A stretch of 64,000 nt of DNA, taken from Pseudomonadota bacterium (GTDB taxonomy: Bacteria; Pseudomonadota; Alphaproteobacteria; Caulobacterales; Caulobacteraceae). Both the position numbers and the translations under genes were made by a program. The notes under the pieces are model-generated. The model worked only from the letters and a program-made list of their open reading frames with translations, did no database searches and had not been told where the DNA came from. This document shows positions 36,212 to 44,853 of this stretch, in pieces (position 1 is the stretch's first letter; each line of letters starts with the position of its first letter). The stretch lies in the NCBI GenBank assembly GCA_023456105.1, contig JAEYAO010000113.1, positions 8,758 through 72,757 of the forward strand, read 5' to 3'.

Positions 36212-39200
36212 TGATCTCCGATCTGTCGGTCCGCCGGCCGGTTTTTGCGGCCGTGGCGTCGATCGTGCTCTGCGTGATCGGGCTAGCGGCCTTCTTCTTC
36301 CTGCCGGTGCGTGAGCTGCCGGACGTCGATCCGCCGATCGTGTCGGTCAGCACCAGCTACGCCGGCGCCTCCGCCGAGGTGATCGAAAGCCGGATCACCG
36401 AGCCGATCGAGCAGCAGATCGCCGGGATCCAGGGCGTGGAGCGGCTGAACTCCACCAGCCGCGACGGCCGCTCCAACGTCAACATCGAGTTCTCGCTGGA
36501 CCGCAACATCGACGATGCGGCCAACGACGTGCGCGACCGCGTGTCGCGCGTGATCGGCAATCTGCCGGACCAGGCCGATCCGCCGGAAGTGGCGAAGGCC
36601 GATTCCGACAGCCAGCCGATCATCATCCTGTTCCTGCGCTCGACCAGCATGAACAGGCTGCAGCTGACGGACTATGCGGACCGCAACCTCGTCGACCGGC
36701 TGGCGACGGTGCCGGGCGTGGCCCAGGTCAACATCTACGGCGAGCAGCGCTACGCCATGCGCATCTGGCTGGATCCAGCCGCGTTGGCCGCGCGCAACCT
36801 GACCGTCACCGACGTGGAGACGGCTCTGACCACACAGAACGTGGAGCTGCCGGCGGGATCGCTGGAGTCCACGTCCAAGGACTACACGGTCCGGGTCGCG
36901 CGCAATTATGCGCTGCCGCAGGATTTCGCTCAGTTGCCGGTCGGCACGCGCGGCTCGGCCTCCGTGTCGAGTGCGACGGCGACCGGCACGGGCAGCGGCT
37001 CGGCCGCCATCATCCAGGGGCAGCCGACCTATGTGACGCGGCTCGGCGACGTCGCCCGCATCGAGGAGGCGCCCGAGGAGGATCGCCGCCTGTTCCGAGG
37101 CAACGGCGTTGATCAGATCGGTCTGGCGGTGACCCGTCAGGCCCAGTCCAACGACCTGGCCATCTCCGACGGCGTCAAGAAGATGATGGAGGAGATCCAG
37201 CCCAGCCTTCCGCCCGGAACCGAGCTGGCGATCGGCTCGGACAACTCGGTCTTCACCTCGCACGCCATCGACGAGGTCTGGATCACCATCGGCATCTCCA
37301 TGGCCTTGGTGGCGCTGGTGAACTTCATCTTCCTGGGCAGCCTGCGCGCCGCCCTGATCCCGTCGATTGTTGCGCCGATCTGCCTGCTTGCGACCTTCAT
37401 CGTGCTGGCCCCGCTCGGCTTCTCCCTGAACCTGCTGACGCTTCTGGCGCTGGTGCTGGCGATCGGCCTGGTGGTGGACGACGCCATCGTTGTGGTCGAG
37501 AACATCCAGCGCCGCCTGGACCTCGGCGAGCCGCCGCTGGTCGCCGCCGAGCGCGGGGCGCGGCAGGTGTTCTTCGCCGTGGTGGCGACCACGATCGTGC
37601 TGCTGTCGGTGTTTGCGCCGCTGCTGTTCCTTCCGGGCTACATCGGCCGCCTGTTCGTGGAGCTGGCGGCGGCGATCGCGGCGGCCGTGGCCTTCTCGGC
37701 ATTCTTGGCGCTGACGCTGTCGCCGATGCTGGCGTCGAAAATCCTGAAGCCGGCGCATGGTGGCGGCTGGGTCGCGCGTCGCGTCGACCGGGCGATGGAC
37801 GGGCTGAAGAACTCCTACGGCGCCTCCTTGTCCGTCCTGCTTGGGCGTCGCGCGGCCGTGTTCGGCGTGGCCGGTCTGATCCTGCTGGTCGGCGGCGGCG
37901 CCGCAGCCATGTTCTTCACCCTGCCGGATGAGTTGGTGCCGCCCGAGGACCGCGGCCGGGTCAGCGTGCGCGTTCAGGGGCCGGAAGGCGCCGGCTTCGA
38001 CTACACGCGCCGGATCATGCTGGGGCTGGAACCGATCCTTGAGGACTATCGCGCCTCGGGCGAAGCCGACAGTTATCTGGTGTCCGCGCCAGGCTTTGGC
38101 GGTGGCAGCTACAATTCTGGCAACGCAACACTGACCCTTGCGGATTGGTCGGCGCGTGACCGATCGGCCGATGAGATCGCTCAGGAGTTGAACCGCAAGC
38201 TGCGGAGCCAGACGGACGCCCAGGTCAACGCCTCCACTCCTGGCGCCTTTCAGCGCGGGGGCGGCAACTCCAACTCGGTCGAGATGATCGTCACGGGCGC
38301 GGAGTACAGCCAGATCTACGCCTGGCTGCAGCCGGTGCTGGCGGCGGCGCAGGAGAACCCCGGCTTTTCCCGGCCGCGTCTGAACTATGAGCCCAACTCG
38401 CCGCGCCTGCTGGTCGATGTTGATCCGCAAAAGGCGGCGGCGCTTGGCGTGTCGTCGCAGACAATCGGACGGACGCTGGAGACCATGTTCGGTTCTCGCC
38501 GCGCCACGACCTACATCAAGGGCGGGCAGGAATACGATGTGATCCTGCAGACGGAGCGGAACAATCGCCGCGAGGTCGGCGACCTGGAGGCGCTTTATGT
38601 CGCGACCGGCGGCGGACAGCTGGTGCCGCTATCGGCCGTGGTCGCCACTGAAACGACCGGGGACACGCCGGAGCGGCGACGCCTGGATCGGCAGCGTTCC
38701 ATCTCCTTGCAGGCCGACCTGAACCCCGGCACCACCATAGCCGACGCGGTCACCTTCCTGGAGACGGAGGCGGCCAAGCAGCAGACGAGCGGGATCACCC
38801 TTCAGTGGGGTGGCGCGGCGCGCGATCAGCAGGAGGCCGGCGGCGCCGTCGCGGCGGCGTTCGGCCTGGCGTTGCTGCTCGTCTTCCTGGTGCTGGCGGC
38901 GCAGTTCGAAAGCTGGATCACGCCGGCGGTGATCATGCTGACGGTGCCCCTGGCGGCGGCTGGAGGTCTGTTCGGCCTGCTGATGGCGGGCTCGAGCCTC
39001 AACATCTATTCGCAGATCGGCCTGATCATCCTGATCGGGGTGGCGGCCAAGAACGGCATCCTGATCGTGGAGTTCGCCAATCAGCTGCGCGACCAGGGGC
39101 GATCGATCAGCGAGGCGATCATCGAGTCGTCCACCCTGCGTCTGCGGCCCATCATCATGACCTCCATCGCCACGGCTTTCGGGGCCTTGCCGCTGGTGCT

Positions 39201-39414
39201 GTGGCAGGGAGCGGGGGCAGGCAGTCGCCAGACCATCGGGGTGGTGATCTTCACCGGCGCGATCTTCGCGACCCTGCTGACGCTGTTCGTGGTGCCGGTG
39301 ATCTATGGCCTGCTGGCGCGCTTCACCCGATCGCCGGAATACACCGCCCGCAAGATCGAGCAGTGGGAGGCCCAGGAGGGCTCGCGTCCTGAAGGTCTGG
39401 CTCCGGCCGAGTGA
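36208..39414 (+). CDS. RND multidrug efflux transporter, inner-membrane pump
   Basis: This proton-driven exporter has 1068 residues, the usual length for the AcrB/MexB (HAE1) family. The first helix is followed by LPVRELPDVDPPIVSVST, a hallmark of these pumps. Large periplasmic loops follow helices 1 and 7. The helix-4 region has LLALVLAIGLVVDDAIVVVE with the paired aspartates that relay protons, and GVAAKNGILIVEFANQLRD lies in helix 10. It is co-transcribed with the adaptor. Its substrate range cannot be read from the sequence. A cytochrome gene ends only 3 bases beyond its stop. Confidence 0.95.
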   Translation: MMISDLSVRRPVFAAVASIVLCVIGLAAFFFLPVRELPDVDPPIVSVSTSYAGASAEVIESRITEPIEQQIAGIQGVERLNSTSRDGRSNVNIEFSLDRNIDDAANDVRDRVSRVIGNLPDQADPPEVAKADSDSQPIIILFLRSTSMNRLQLTDYADRNLVDRLATVPGVAQVNIYGEQRYAMRIWLDPAALAARNLTVTDVETALTTQNVELPAGSLESTSKDYTVRVARNYALPQDFAQLPVGTRGSASVSSATATGTGSGSAAIIQGQPTYVTRLGDVARIEEAPEEDRRLFRGNGVDQIGLAVTRQAQSNDLAISDGVKKMMEEIQPSLPPGTELAIGSDNSVFTSHAIDEVWITIGISMALVALVNFIFLGSLRAALIPSIVAPICLLATFIVLAPLGFSLNLLTLLALVLAIGLVVDDAIVVVENIQRRLDLGEPPLVAAERGARQVFFAVVATTIVLLSVFAPLLFLPGYIGRLFVELAAAIAAAVAFSAFLALTLSPMLASKILKPAHGGGWVARRVDRAMDGLKNSYGASLSVLLGRRAAVFGVAGLILLVGGGAAAMFFTLPDELVPPEDRGRVSVRVQGPEGAGFDYTRRIMLGLEPILEDYRASGEADSYLVSAPGFGGGSYNSGNATLTLADWSARDRSADEIAQELNRKLRSQTDAQVNASTPGAFQRGGGNSNSVEMIVTGAEYSQIYAWLQPVLAAAQENPGFSRPRLNYEPNSPRLLVDVDPQKAAALGVSSQTIGRTLETMFGSRRATTYIKGGQEYDVILQTERNNRREVGDLEALYVATGGGQLVPLSAVVATETTGDTPERRRLDRQRSISLQADLNPGTTIADAVTFLETEAAKQQTSGITLQWGGAARDQQEAGGAVAAAFGLALLLVFLVLAAQFESWITPAVIMLTVPLAAAGGLFGLLMAGSSLNIYSQIGLIILIGVAAKNGILIVEFANQLRDQGRSISEAIIESSTLRLRPIIMTSIATAFGALPLVLWQGAGAGSRQTIGVVIFTGAIFATLLTLFVVPVIYGLLARFTRSPEYTARKIEQWEAQEGSRPEGLAPAE

Positions 39415-39417
39415 GGA

Positions 39418-39909
39418 TCAGGAGGCGGGCGGCGTCGACGCTGGCGTATAGCCCGTCTCCACCTTCAAAAAGGCCACAAGGTCGCGCCGGTCCGTCGCAG
39501 CGGGAAGTCCGGGGAAGCTCATCTTGTTGCCCGGAAGGAAGGTGCGCGGGTTCTCCAGCCAATGGTCCAGGCGCTCGGCGTCCCAATTGAAGCCGGCGCT
39601 GCTGAGCGCGTTGGAGTAGTTGTAGCGCGGGTGCGACCCGGCCTGGCGTCCGAACACGCCCCACAGGTTCGGCCCCGTCATGTTCGCCCCCCCCTCGGTC
39701 AACGTGTGGCAGGACCGGCAGCGTGCAAAGGCGCGTCGACCATTCTCCAGATCCGCCTGATTGTAGGGGGCGGGGAGGGACGCCAGCAGCATGGCCTTTT
39801 CCGCATCAGTCAGCGGTTCAGCCTTGGCGGCAGCTGGCGCAGCCACGTCATCTCCGCCGCACGCGGAAAGCGACAGGGCGGCGAAGGCGACGGCGAAAAG
39901 GCGGATCAT
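39418..39909 (-). CDS. Membrane-anchored c-type cytochrome (lipoprotein)
   Basis: This 163-residue protein has a lipobox (LSAC, C17) and a single haem site CRSCH at 64-68, with M130 in PGNKMSFPG as likely sixth ligand. GPNLWGVFGRQAGSHPRYNY and LDHWLENPRTFLPG are typical of class I cytochromes such as cytochrome c2/c556-like carriers. It would carry electrons in the periplasm while anchored by lipid. It converges on the RND pump with almost no gap and diverges from feoA. Confidence 0.93.
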   Translation of the reverse strand: MIRLFAVAFAALSLSACGGDDVAAPAAAKAEPLTDAEKAMLLASLPAPYNQADLENGRRAFARCRSCHTLTEGGANMTGPNLWGVFGRQAGSHPRYNYSNALSSAGFNWDAERLDHWLENPRTFLPGNKMSFPGLPAATDRRDLVAFLKVETGYTPASTPPAS

Positions 39910-40006
39910 GGCGGGCTCCGATCAGATGATTGGTGATACCGCAGCCCAAGCGTGTCGCAATGGCGCAGGATGTCCAAGCCGTCGCGCTGGACGCCGGGGT
40001 GCAGCA

Positions 40007-40025
40007 CCTGATAATCACTGTCAGG
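40007..40025. promoter_or_regulatory. Palindrome upstream of feoA, possible iron-responsive site
   Basis: CCTGATAATCACTGTCAGG is a 19-base imperfect palindrome with perfect 5-base arms, 39 bases before the feoA start. The TGATAATCA core loosely resembles Fur-box elements. Iron-regulated control of feoAB is expected from the pathway, but assigning this site to Fur is inference. Confidence 0.4.
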
Positions 40026-40064
40026 TAATCGCGGCGCTGGGGGGCGTCGCCAAGGCGAGCGTTC

Positions 40065-40331
40065 ATGACCCACACAATCAAGCTGAGCGAGGCTCGCTGC
40101 GGCGATCGCGGCGTCATCGTTCAGGTCGGCGATCAGTCCCGTCACAAGGAACACGAGATCGAGCTGGAGAGACGTCTGCTGGAGTTGGGCTTCGTGGAAG
40201 GGGCCCAGGTCGAACTGCTGCACCAGGGGCTGTTCGGCGGCGATCCGATCGCCATGAAGGTCGACGACATGCGCGTTGCCTTGCGGCGCCGCGAAGCCGC
40301 CAGCCTGCTGATCCGCTGCGACGCCGCCTGA
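40065..40331 (+). CDS. feoA: Ferrous iron transport protein A
   Basis: This 88-residue SH3-like cytoplasmic protein assists FeoB. The fold is suggested by CGDRGVIVQVGDQ, LERRLLELGFVEGAQVELLH and GGDPIAMKVDDMRVALRRRE, the normal FeoA pattern. ATG 40065 gives MTHTIKLSEARCGDRG. The stop overlaps the FeoB start by one base (TGATG). No feoC gene follows. Confidence 0.94.
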   Translation: MTHTIKLSEARCGDRGVIVQVGDQSRHKEHEIELERRLLELGFVEGAQVELLHQGLFGGDPIAMKVDDMRVALRRREAASLLIRCDAA

Positions 40332-42202
40332 TGGACGTCGCCCTTCGTCCCGCCCGCATCGCGCTGGTCGGCAATCCCAACAGCGGCAAGACCGCTTTGT
40401 TCAACGCCCTGACCGGCGCGCACCAGAAGGTCGCGAACTATGCGGGCGTCACTGTCGAGCGGAAGGAGGGGCTGATCCGCTCCGCCGGCGGCCGGACCAT
40501 GACGGTGCTGGACCTGCCCGGAACCTACTCCTTGCGCGCGCGCAGTCCGGACGAAGAGGTCACGCGCGACGCTGTGCTGGGCAAGCTGGCCGGCGAGGAG
40601 CCGCCGGACGTGCTGGTCTGCGTCGCTGACGCCACCAATCTGCGGCTGGTGCTGCGGCTGGTGCTGGAGTTGAAGCAGGTGGGCCGGCCCATGGTGCTGG
40701 CGCTGAACATGTACGATATCGCCCAGCGACAGGGCCTGCGCATCGATCTGGATGCGCTGCGCGATGAACTGGGCGTTCCCATCGTCACGACGGTGGCCAC
40801 GCGCAAGCGCGGGATCGACGATTTGGTCGCGGCGGTGGAGGCCGAGGCCGGCGTGTGGCGCGTCGAAACCCACAATGGGTGGCATGCACCCGACGCGGCG
40901 CAGCTCCGTTCGGCGCACCGCGAGGCCGAGCGCATCCTGAAGGCCTGCGTGCGGCCGCCCGAGCGGCCCGACACCCTGACAGGGCGGATCGATTCGGTGC
41001 TGTTGCATCCTGTCGCCGGCCTGGTGATCCTGCTGGGCCTGCTGTTTGTCATGTTTCAGGCGGTGTTCGCCTGGGCTGGTCCGCTGATGGACGCGATCGA
41101 GGCGGGAGTGGCGGGCCTGGGCGGGCTGGTCGCCACAGCGGTTCCCGACGGTCTGCTCCAGAGCCTGATCGTCGACGGGCTGATCTCCGGCGTGGGCAGC
41201 GTGCTGGTGTTCCTGCCGCAGATCCTGATCCTTTTCCTTTTCATCATCCTCCTGGAAGATTTCGGCTACATGGCGCGGGCGGCCTTTCTGATGGACCGCA
41301 TCATGGGCGGGGCTGGCCTGCACGGCCGCGCCTTCATCCCGCTGTTGTCGAGCTTCGCCTGCGCTATTCCGGGCATCATGGCGACGCGTGTGATCGAGAG
41401 CCGGCGTGACCGACTGACCACCATTCTGGTCGCGCCGCTGATGACCTGCTCGGCGCGCATTCCGGTCTACACCCTGATCATCGCCGCCTTCATTCCGGAC
41501 GAGACCGTGTGGGGGTTCGCCAATCTGCAGGGACTGGTGATGTTCGGCCTGTATGCCGCAGGGATTGTTAGCGCGCTGACGGTGTCCTTTCTGATCCGGC
41601 GGGTTTTCTGGCGCGGCGCGGTTGAGCCGTTCATGATGGAACTGCCGGCCTATAAGCTGCCCGACCTGAAGAGCGTGCTGTTCAACCTCTGGCTCCGGGC
41701 CAAGGTGTTCCTGAACCGGGCCGGGCGAATCATCCTGCCGCTGATGGTGCTGGTGTGGGCCGCCTCGACCTTCCCCTATCCGCCGGAGGGCGCGACGGGG
41801 CCGGCCATAGACTATTCGCTGGCGGGCGTCCTGGGTCATGCGCTCGAGCCGCTGTTCGCGCCCATCGGCTTCAACTGGCAGATGGTGATCGCGCTGATCC
41901 CCGGCATGGCCGCGCGTGAAGTGGCGGTCGCCGCCCTGGGGTCGGTCTATGCGGTGGCCGACGCCGAGACCGCGACGGGGATGATGGCCTCGACGCTGGC
42001 CGCCAACTGGTCGCTGGCGACGGGTCTGGCCTTCCTGGCCTGGTACATCTTCGCCCCGCAGTGCGTGCCGACGCTGGGCGTGGTCCGACGCGAGACCAAC
42101 TCGCGCAAGTGGACCTGGATCATGATCGGCTACATGTTCGGCCTGGCCTATCTCGCCGCCTTCCTGACCTACCGGATCGGGGTGGCGCTGGGCGCGGGCT
42201 GA
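40331..42202 (+). CDS. feoB: Ferrous iron transporter FeoB
   Basis: This inner-membrane GTPase of 623 residues imports Fe(II). The G domain has GNPNSGKTALFNALTG (G1, near residue 14), VLDLPGTYSL (G3) and LALNMYDIAQRQ (G4). About residues 220-620 hold the membrane region with two Gate motifs: IPLLSSFACAIPGIMATRV and, near the end, IPGMAAREVAVAALGSVYAV. I chose ATG 40331, coupled to the feoA stop; a longer frame upstream overlaps feoA. The N-terminal G domain is shorter than E. coli FeoB, as in many alphaproteobacteria. Confidence 0.95.
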   Translation: MDVALRPARIALVGNPNSGKTALFNALTGAHQKVANYAGVTVERKEGLIRSAGGRTMTVLDLPGTYSLRARSPDEEVTRDAVLGKLAGEEPPDVLVCVADATNLRLVLRLVLELKQVGRPMVLALNMYDIAQRQGLRIDLDALRDELGVPIVTTVATRKRGIDDLVAAVEAEAGVWRVETHNGWHAPDAAQLRSAHREAERILKACVRPPERPDTLTGRIDSVLLHPVAGLVILLGLLFVMFQAVFAWAGPLMDAIEAGVAGLGGLVATAVPDGLLQSLIVDGLISGVGSVLVFLPQILILFLFIILLEDFGYMARAAFLMDRIMGGAGLHGRAFIPLLSSFACAIPGIMATRVIESRRDRLTTILVAPLMTCSARIPVYTLIIAAFIPDETVWGFANLQGLVMFGLYAAGIVSALTVSFLIRRVFWRGAVEPFMMELPAYKLPDLKSVLFNLWLRAKVFLNRAGRIILPLMVLVWAASTFPYPPEGATGPAIDYSLAGVLGHALEPLFAPIGFNWQMVIALIPGMAAREVAVAALGSVYAVADAETATGMMASTLAANWSLATGLAFLAWYIFAPQCVPTLGVVRRETNSRKWTWIMIGYMFGLAYLAAFLTYRIGVALGAG

Positions 42203-42209
42203 CGACGGA

Positions 42210-42836
42210 TCAGCGGCCGGTGGTCAGCTTGACCACCAGATGCGCGGTCGTGTCGATGATGGCCTCGGCCGTGTCCGCGCGGCGCAGCAGTTCGAAGCCG
42301 GCGGCGGTCGATTCCACCAGGCTGGCGACCTGATAGGAGGCAAGGCGGGGGCTCAGCGTCTTGGGCATCAAGCCGCTGTGGTGCGCCTGGGCGATGCGGC
42401 GTTCGATCGCCAGGTGCAGCCGGCGCAGGCGGTTGATGCGGCTTTCGGCGAAAGCCGGCTCGCCCTTGTCCGCCAGCATGTGTTCGACCCTGAGGACCGG
42501 CCCGTGCTTGTCCCAAACCGCCAGAAGATCGGTGACGAAGGCGCGGGAAGACGCAAAGGCCCGCTCGCCCGCCCAATCGGTCTGGAAGTGCTTTTCCAAT
42601 CCCCGGCAGTCGGCGCCCGCCTCTTCGCACAGGGCGAGAACCGGCTCCTCCACCGTCTTGAAGTAGGTGTAGAAGTTCGACGGCGAGACGCCGGCGGCGG
42701 ACGCCACGTCGGCTACCCGGATCTCGCCCACATGCCGCTCGTTCAGCAGTCCGCGCGCGGCGTCCAGGATGGAGCGCCGGGTGCGGCCTCCGCGCGCGCC
42801 GATCCTGTGTCCCAGCTTGTTGATGTTGTCGGACAT
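42210..42836 (-). CDS. TetR-family transcriptional regulator
   Basis: This 208-residue regulator has the N-terminal TetR helix-turn-helix: RRSILDAARGLLNERHVGEI, then VADVASAAGVSPSNFYTYFK. The remaining ~150 residues are the variable ligand domain. I set the start at ATG 42836 (MSDNINKLGHRIGARG) because the longer upstream frame runs through the terminator of the tRNA gene. Its target is unknown. It converges on feoB (7 bases apart), so it need not control it. The region from 42837 to the terminator must hold its promoter. Confidence 0.9.
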   Translation of the reverse strand: MSDNINKLGHRIGARGGRTRRSILDAARGLLNERHVGEIRVADVASAAGVSPSNFYTYFKTVEEPVLALCEEAGADCRGLEKHFQTDWAGERAFASSRAFVTDLLAVWDKHGPVLRVEHMLADKGEPAFAESRINRLRRLHLAIERRIAQAHHSGLMPKTLSPRLASYQVASLVESTAAGFELLRRADTAEAIIDTTAHLVVKLTTGR

Positions 42837-42924
42837 TCCACCTGACGAACAGGATGAATCAAGGCGCGCCCCGATGAAGCCCCACTGTATCGCCACGGGG
42901 GAGTGAAGACCAGATTCACAAGGG

Positions 42925-42958
42925 AAAAGCCCCGCTGATCGCGAGGGCTCAGCGGGGC
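42925..42958 (-). terminator. Intrinsic terminator of the tRNA-Thr gene
   Basis: Read on the minus strand, GCCCCGCTGA and TCAGCGGGGC form a perfect 10-bp stem around a 10-base loop (42929-42958), followed by TTTT. It lies 100 bases downstream of the tRNA-Thr 3' end on the same strand, so it is the likely end of that transcript. Confidence 0.85.
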
Positions 42959-43058
42959 GAGCGCAGGCTCTGCAAGGCGCTCGGCGGACCGAACCCCCGA
43001 CGCTCGGCCGGCACGAGATAAACTTGCAAAGCTGCAGGATCGTTCCCGCTGAAGCGCG

Positions 43059-43134
43059 TGGTGCCGGTTGCAGGAATCGAACCCGCGACATCCAGTTTAC
43101 AAAACTGGCGCTCTACCAACTGAGCTAAACCGGC
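43059..43134 (-). tRNA. tRNA-Thr (anticodon UGU)
   Basis: On the minus strand the cloverleaf is complete: acceptor GCCGGTT pairing with AACCGGC, D arm GCTC...GAGC with loop AGTTGGTA, anticodon stem CCAGT/ACTGG with loop TTTGTAA (anticodon TGT), and T arm with GGTTCGAATCC. The CCA end is encoded (43059-43061). Anticodon UGU reads ACA and, by wobble, ACG threonine codons. Confidence 0.97.
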
Positions 43135-43192
43135 CCGCGTCGTGCGGATCAGCGGTCCTTATGCTTTTCGCGCCCCGCTTTCGCAAGCGTGC

Positions 43193-43630
43193 TCAGTCGA
43201 GTTCGGCGCGGATGCGCTGAGCCAGCGCCTCCAGCGTCGCCGGGTCCGCCTGCGGCGCATGGCCGTGACCCTTCATGCCGCGATCGCTCCAGCGAGGCAC
43301 GATGTGGAAATGCAGGTGGAAGACCGTCTGGCCGCCGGCGTCTCCGTTGAACTGCATCAGGCTGAGACCGTCCGGCTTCAGCGCCGTCTCGACCGCGCGC
43401 GCCGTGCGTTGCACCGCGGCCATCAGGCGCGTCAGCACCTCGGGCTCGACGTCCAGGATGTTGCGGGCCTTTGACGTCCTGGAAATCACCAGCACATGGC
43501 CTTCCGACTGTGGAAAGACATCCATGAAGGCACGGACGTGCTCGTCTTCCCAGACGACGACGCTGGGAATCTCGGCGCGCAGGATGCGGGCGAAGATGTT
43601 GTCGGGATCGTAGTCGCCGTAGAGGCTCAT
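43193..43630 (-). CDS. HIT-family nucleotide-binding hydrolase
   Basis: This 145-residue protein has the histidine triad HLHFHIVP (H105, H107, H109). FARILRAEIPSVVVWEDEH and HVLVISRTSKARNILD are typical of bacterial HIT proteins (HinT/Fhit-like). Such enzymes hydrolyse AMP-lysine, ADP-ribose-like or dinucleoside polyphosphate compounds; the exact substrate is not clear. It lies just upstream of the tRNA-Thr on the same strand. Confidence 0.93.
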   Translation of the reverse strand: MSLYGDYDPDNIFARILRAEIPSVVVWEDEHVRAFMDVFPQSEGHVLVISRTSKARNILDVEPEVLTRLMAAVQRTARAVETALKPDGLSLMQFNGDAGGQTVFHLHFHIVPRWSDRGMKGHGHAPQADPATLEALAQRIRAELD

Positions 43631-43761
43631 CGTGCGGCTCCGCTGGTGGATCGGCCGGAGCCTAGCAAGTGGCGAGGGCAGGGGGAAAGCCGTCGCTCCC
43701 TTGCCCCGGCGGAAGGTTGGGCCTACCGCTTCGCGCCGGAATCACGGATCGTGGACGGACA

Positions 43762-44709
43762 ATGACCACAGCGCTTCTTTTTCCCGGACAGGGCAGTCAG
43801 GCGGTCGGCATGGGCGCGGCGCTCGCCGAGGCCTTCGCCTCGGCGCGGGAGGTATTCGCCGAGGTCGACCAGGCGCTGGGCCAGGACCTGTCCGGTCTGA
43901 TGCGGGATGGTCCCGAGGACCAGCTGACCCTGACCGAGAACGCCCAGCCGGCGCTGATGGCGGTGTCGCTGGCCGTCGTGCGGGTGCTGGACAGGGACTT
44001 CGGCGTGGCGGTCGATCGGGCGAGCTTCGTCGCCGGCCACTCGTTGGGCGAATACTCCGCCTTGGCGGCGTCGGGCGCCCTGGCTTTGGCGGACACCGCG
44101 CGTCTGCTGAAGCTGCGCGGCCAGGCGATGCAGCGCGCCGTGCCGGTTGGCCGGGGCGCGATGGCGTCGCTGATCGGACCCAAGACCGATCTGGCGCTTG
44201 CCGAGGCGGCGGCTCAGGCGGGTTCGGAGCTCGGCGTCTGCGTCGTGGCCAACGACAACAACGCCGGCAACATCGTCATTTCGGGCGACAAGGCCGCCGT
44301 GGACCGCGCCATTGAAAAGGCCAAGGAACTGGGCGCCCGCGCCATTCCGCTGAACGTCTCCGCGCCATTTCACTGCCCCCTGATGCAGCCGGCGGCCGAC
44401 GAGATGGCGCAGGCGCTCTCGTCCGCCGCGATCGCCGCGCCGCGTCTCCCGGTCGTGGCCAACGTCACGGCGCGGCCCGAGACCGATCCAGAGACCCTCC
44501 GCCGCCTGCTGGTCGAGCAGGTGACCGGGCGGGTGCGCTGGCGCGAGAGCATGGAATGGCTGGCGTCCGAAGGCGGCGTCACCCGCTTCGTCGAGGTCGG
44601 CTCGGGCAAGGTCCTGACCGGCATGGCCAAGCGCATCGCGCCCGGCGCCGAGAGCCTGGCCCTGAATACGCCCGAGGACTTGGAAGCGTTCGCGCGATCA
44701 ATCGCCTGA
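43762..44709 (+). CDS. fabD: Malonyl-CoA:ACP transacylase
   Basis: This enzyme loads malonate onto acyl carrier protein to start each fatty-acid extension. It has 315 residues. LLFPGQGSQAVGMG is at the N-terminus and the catalytic serine is S94 in VAGHSLGEYSALAA. VANDNNAGNIVISGDKAAV and NVSAPFHCPLMQPAA complete the pattern. I placed the start at ATG 43762 (MTTALLFPGQGSQ); a longer frame upstream is not family-like. It begins the fabD-fabG-acpP-fabF cluster. Confidence 0.97.
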   Translation: MTTALLFPGQGSQAVGMGAALAEAFASAREVFAEVDQALGQDLSGLMRDGPEDQLTLTENAQPALMAVSLAVVRVLDRDFGVAVDRASFVAGHSLGEYSALAASGALALADTARLLKLRGQAMQRAVPVGRGAMASLIGPKTDLALAEAAAQAGSELGVCVVANDNNAGNIVISGDKAAVDRAIEKAKELGARAIPLNVSAPFHCPLMQPAADEMAQALSSAAIAAPRLPVVANVTARPETDPETLRRLLVEQVTGRVRWRESMEWLASEGGVTRFVEVGSGKVLTGMAKRIAPGAESLALNTPEDLEAFARSIA

Positions 44710-44720
44710 GACCATCGTCG

Positions 44721-44741
44721 TCCTTGGGCTTGACCCGAGGA
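44721..44741 (+). repeat. Palindromic repeat copy 1 (REP-like)
   Basis: TCCTTGGG and CCCGAGGA form a stem with one G-T wobble around CTTGA. The core CTTGGGCTTGACCCGAGGA is similar to intergenic repeats I know from Caulobacterales and Sphingomonadales. A second copy lies about 70 bases downstream in the opposite orientation, in the same fabD-fabG gap. Confidence 0.65.
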
Positions 44742-44811
44742 CGGGAATATCCGCCGCTGTGCGTCCGACGATCAGGCGGCCATATCAACATCGGCGCGGC
44801 ACAGCGCCTGA

Positions 44812-44830
44812 TCCTCGGGTAAGCCCGAGG
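44812..44830 (-). repeat. Palindromic repeat copy 2 (REP-like, inverted)
   Basis: CCTCGGG and CCCGAGG form a perfect 7-bp stem around TAAG. On the minus strand it reads CCTCGGGCTTACCCGAGG, matching copy 1. The pair could act as a transcript-stability or attenuation element between fabD and fabG, or be remnants of a mobile repeat. Confidence 0.65.
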
Positions 44831-44853
44831 GTGACGGAACAGGGAGAGACGGG

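Noticed and set aside
36283..38430. 715-codon open frame opposite the RND pump
   Set aside because: The composition is Arg/Gln/His-rich and repetitive, as antisense frames in GC-rich DNA are; the pump frame is unmistakable.
40142..41839. 565-codon open frame opposite feoB
   Set aside because: Gln/His/Arg-rich shadow frame; FeoB motifs cover the same DNA.
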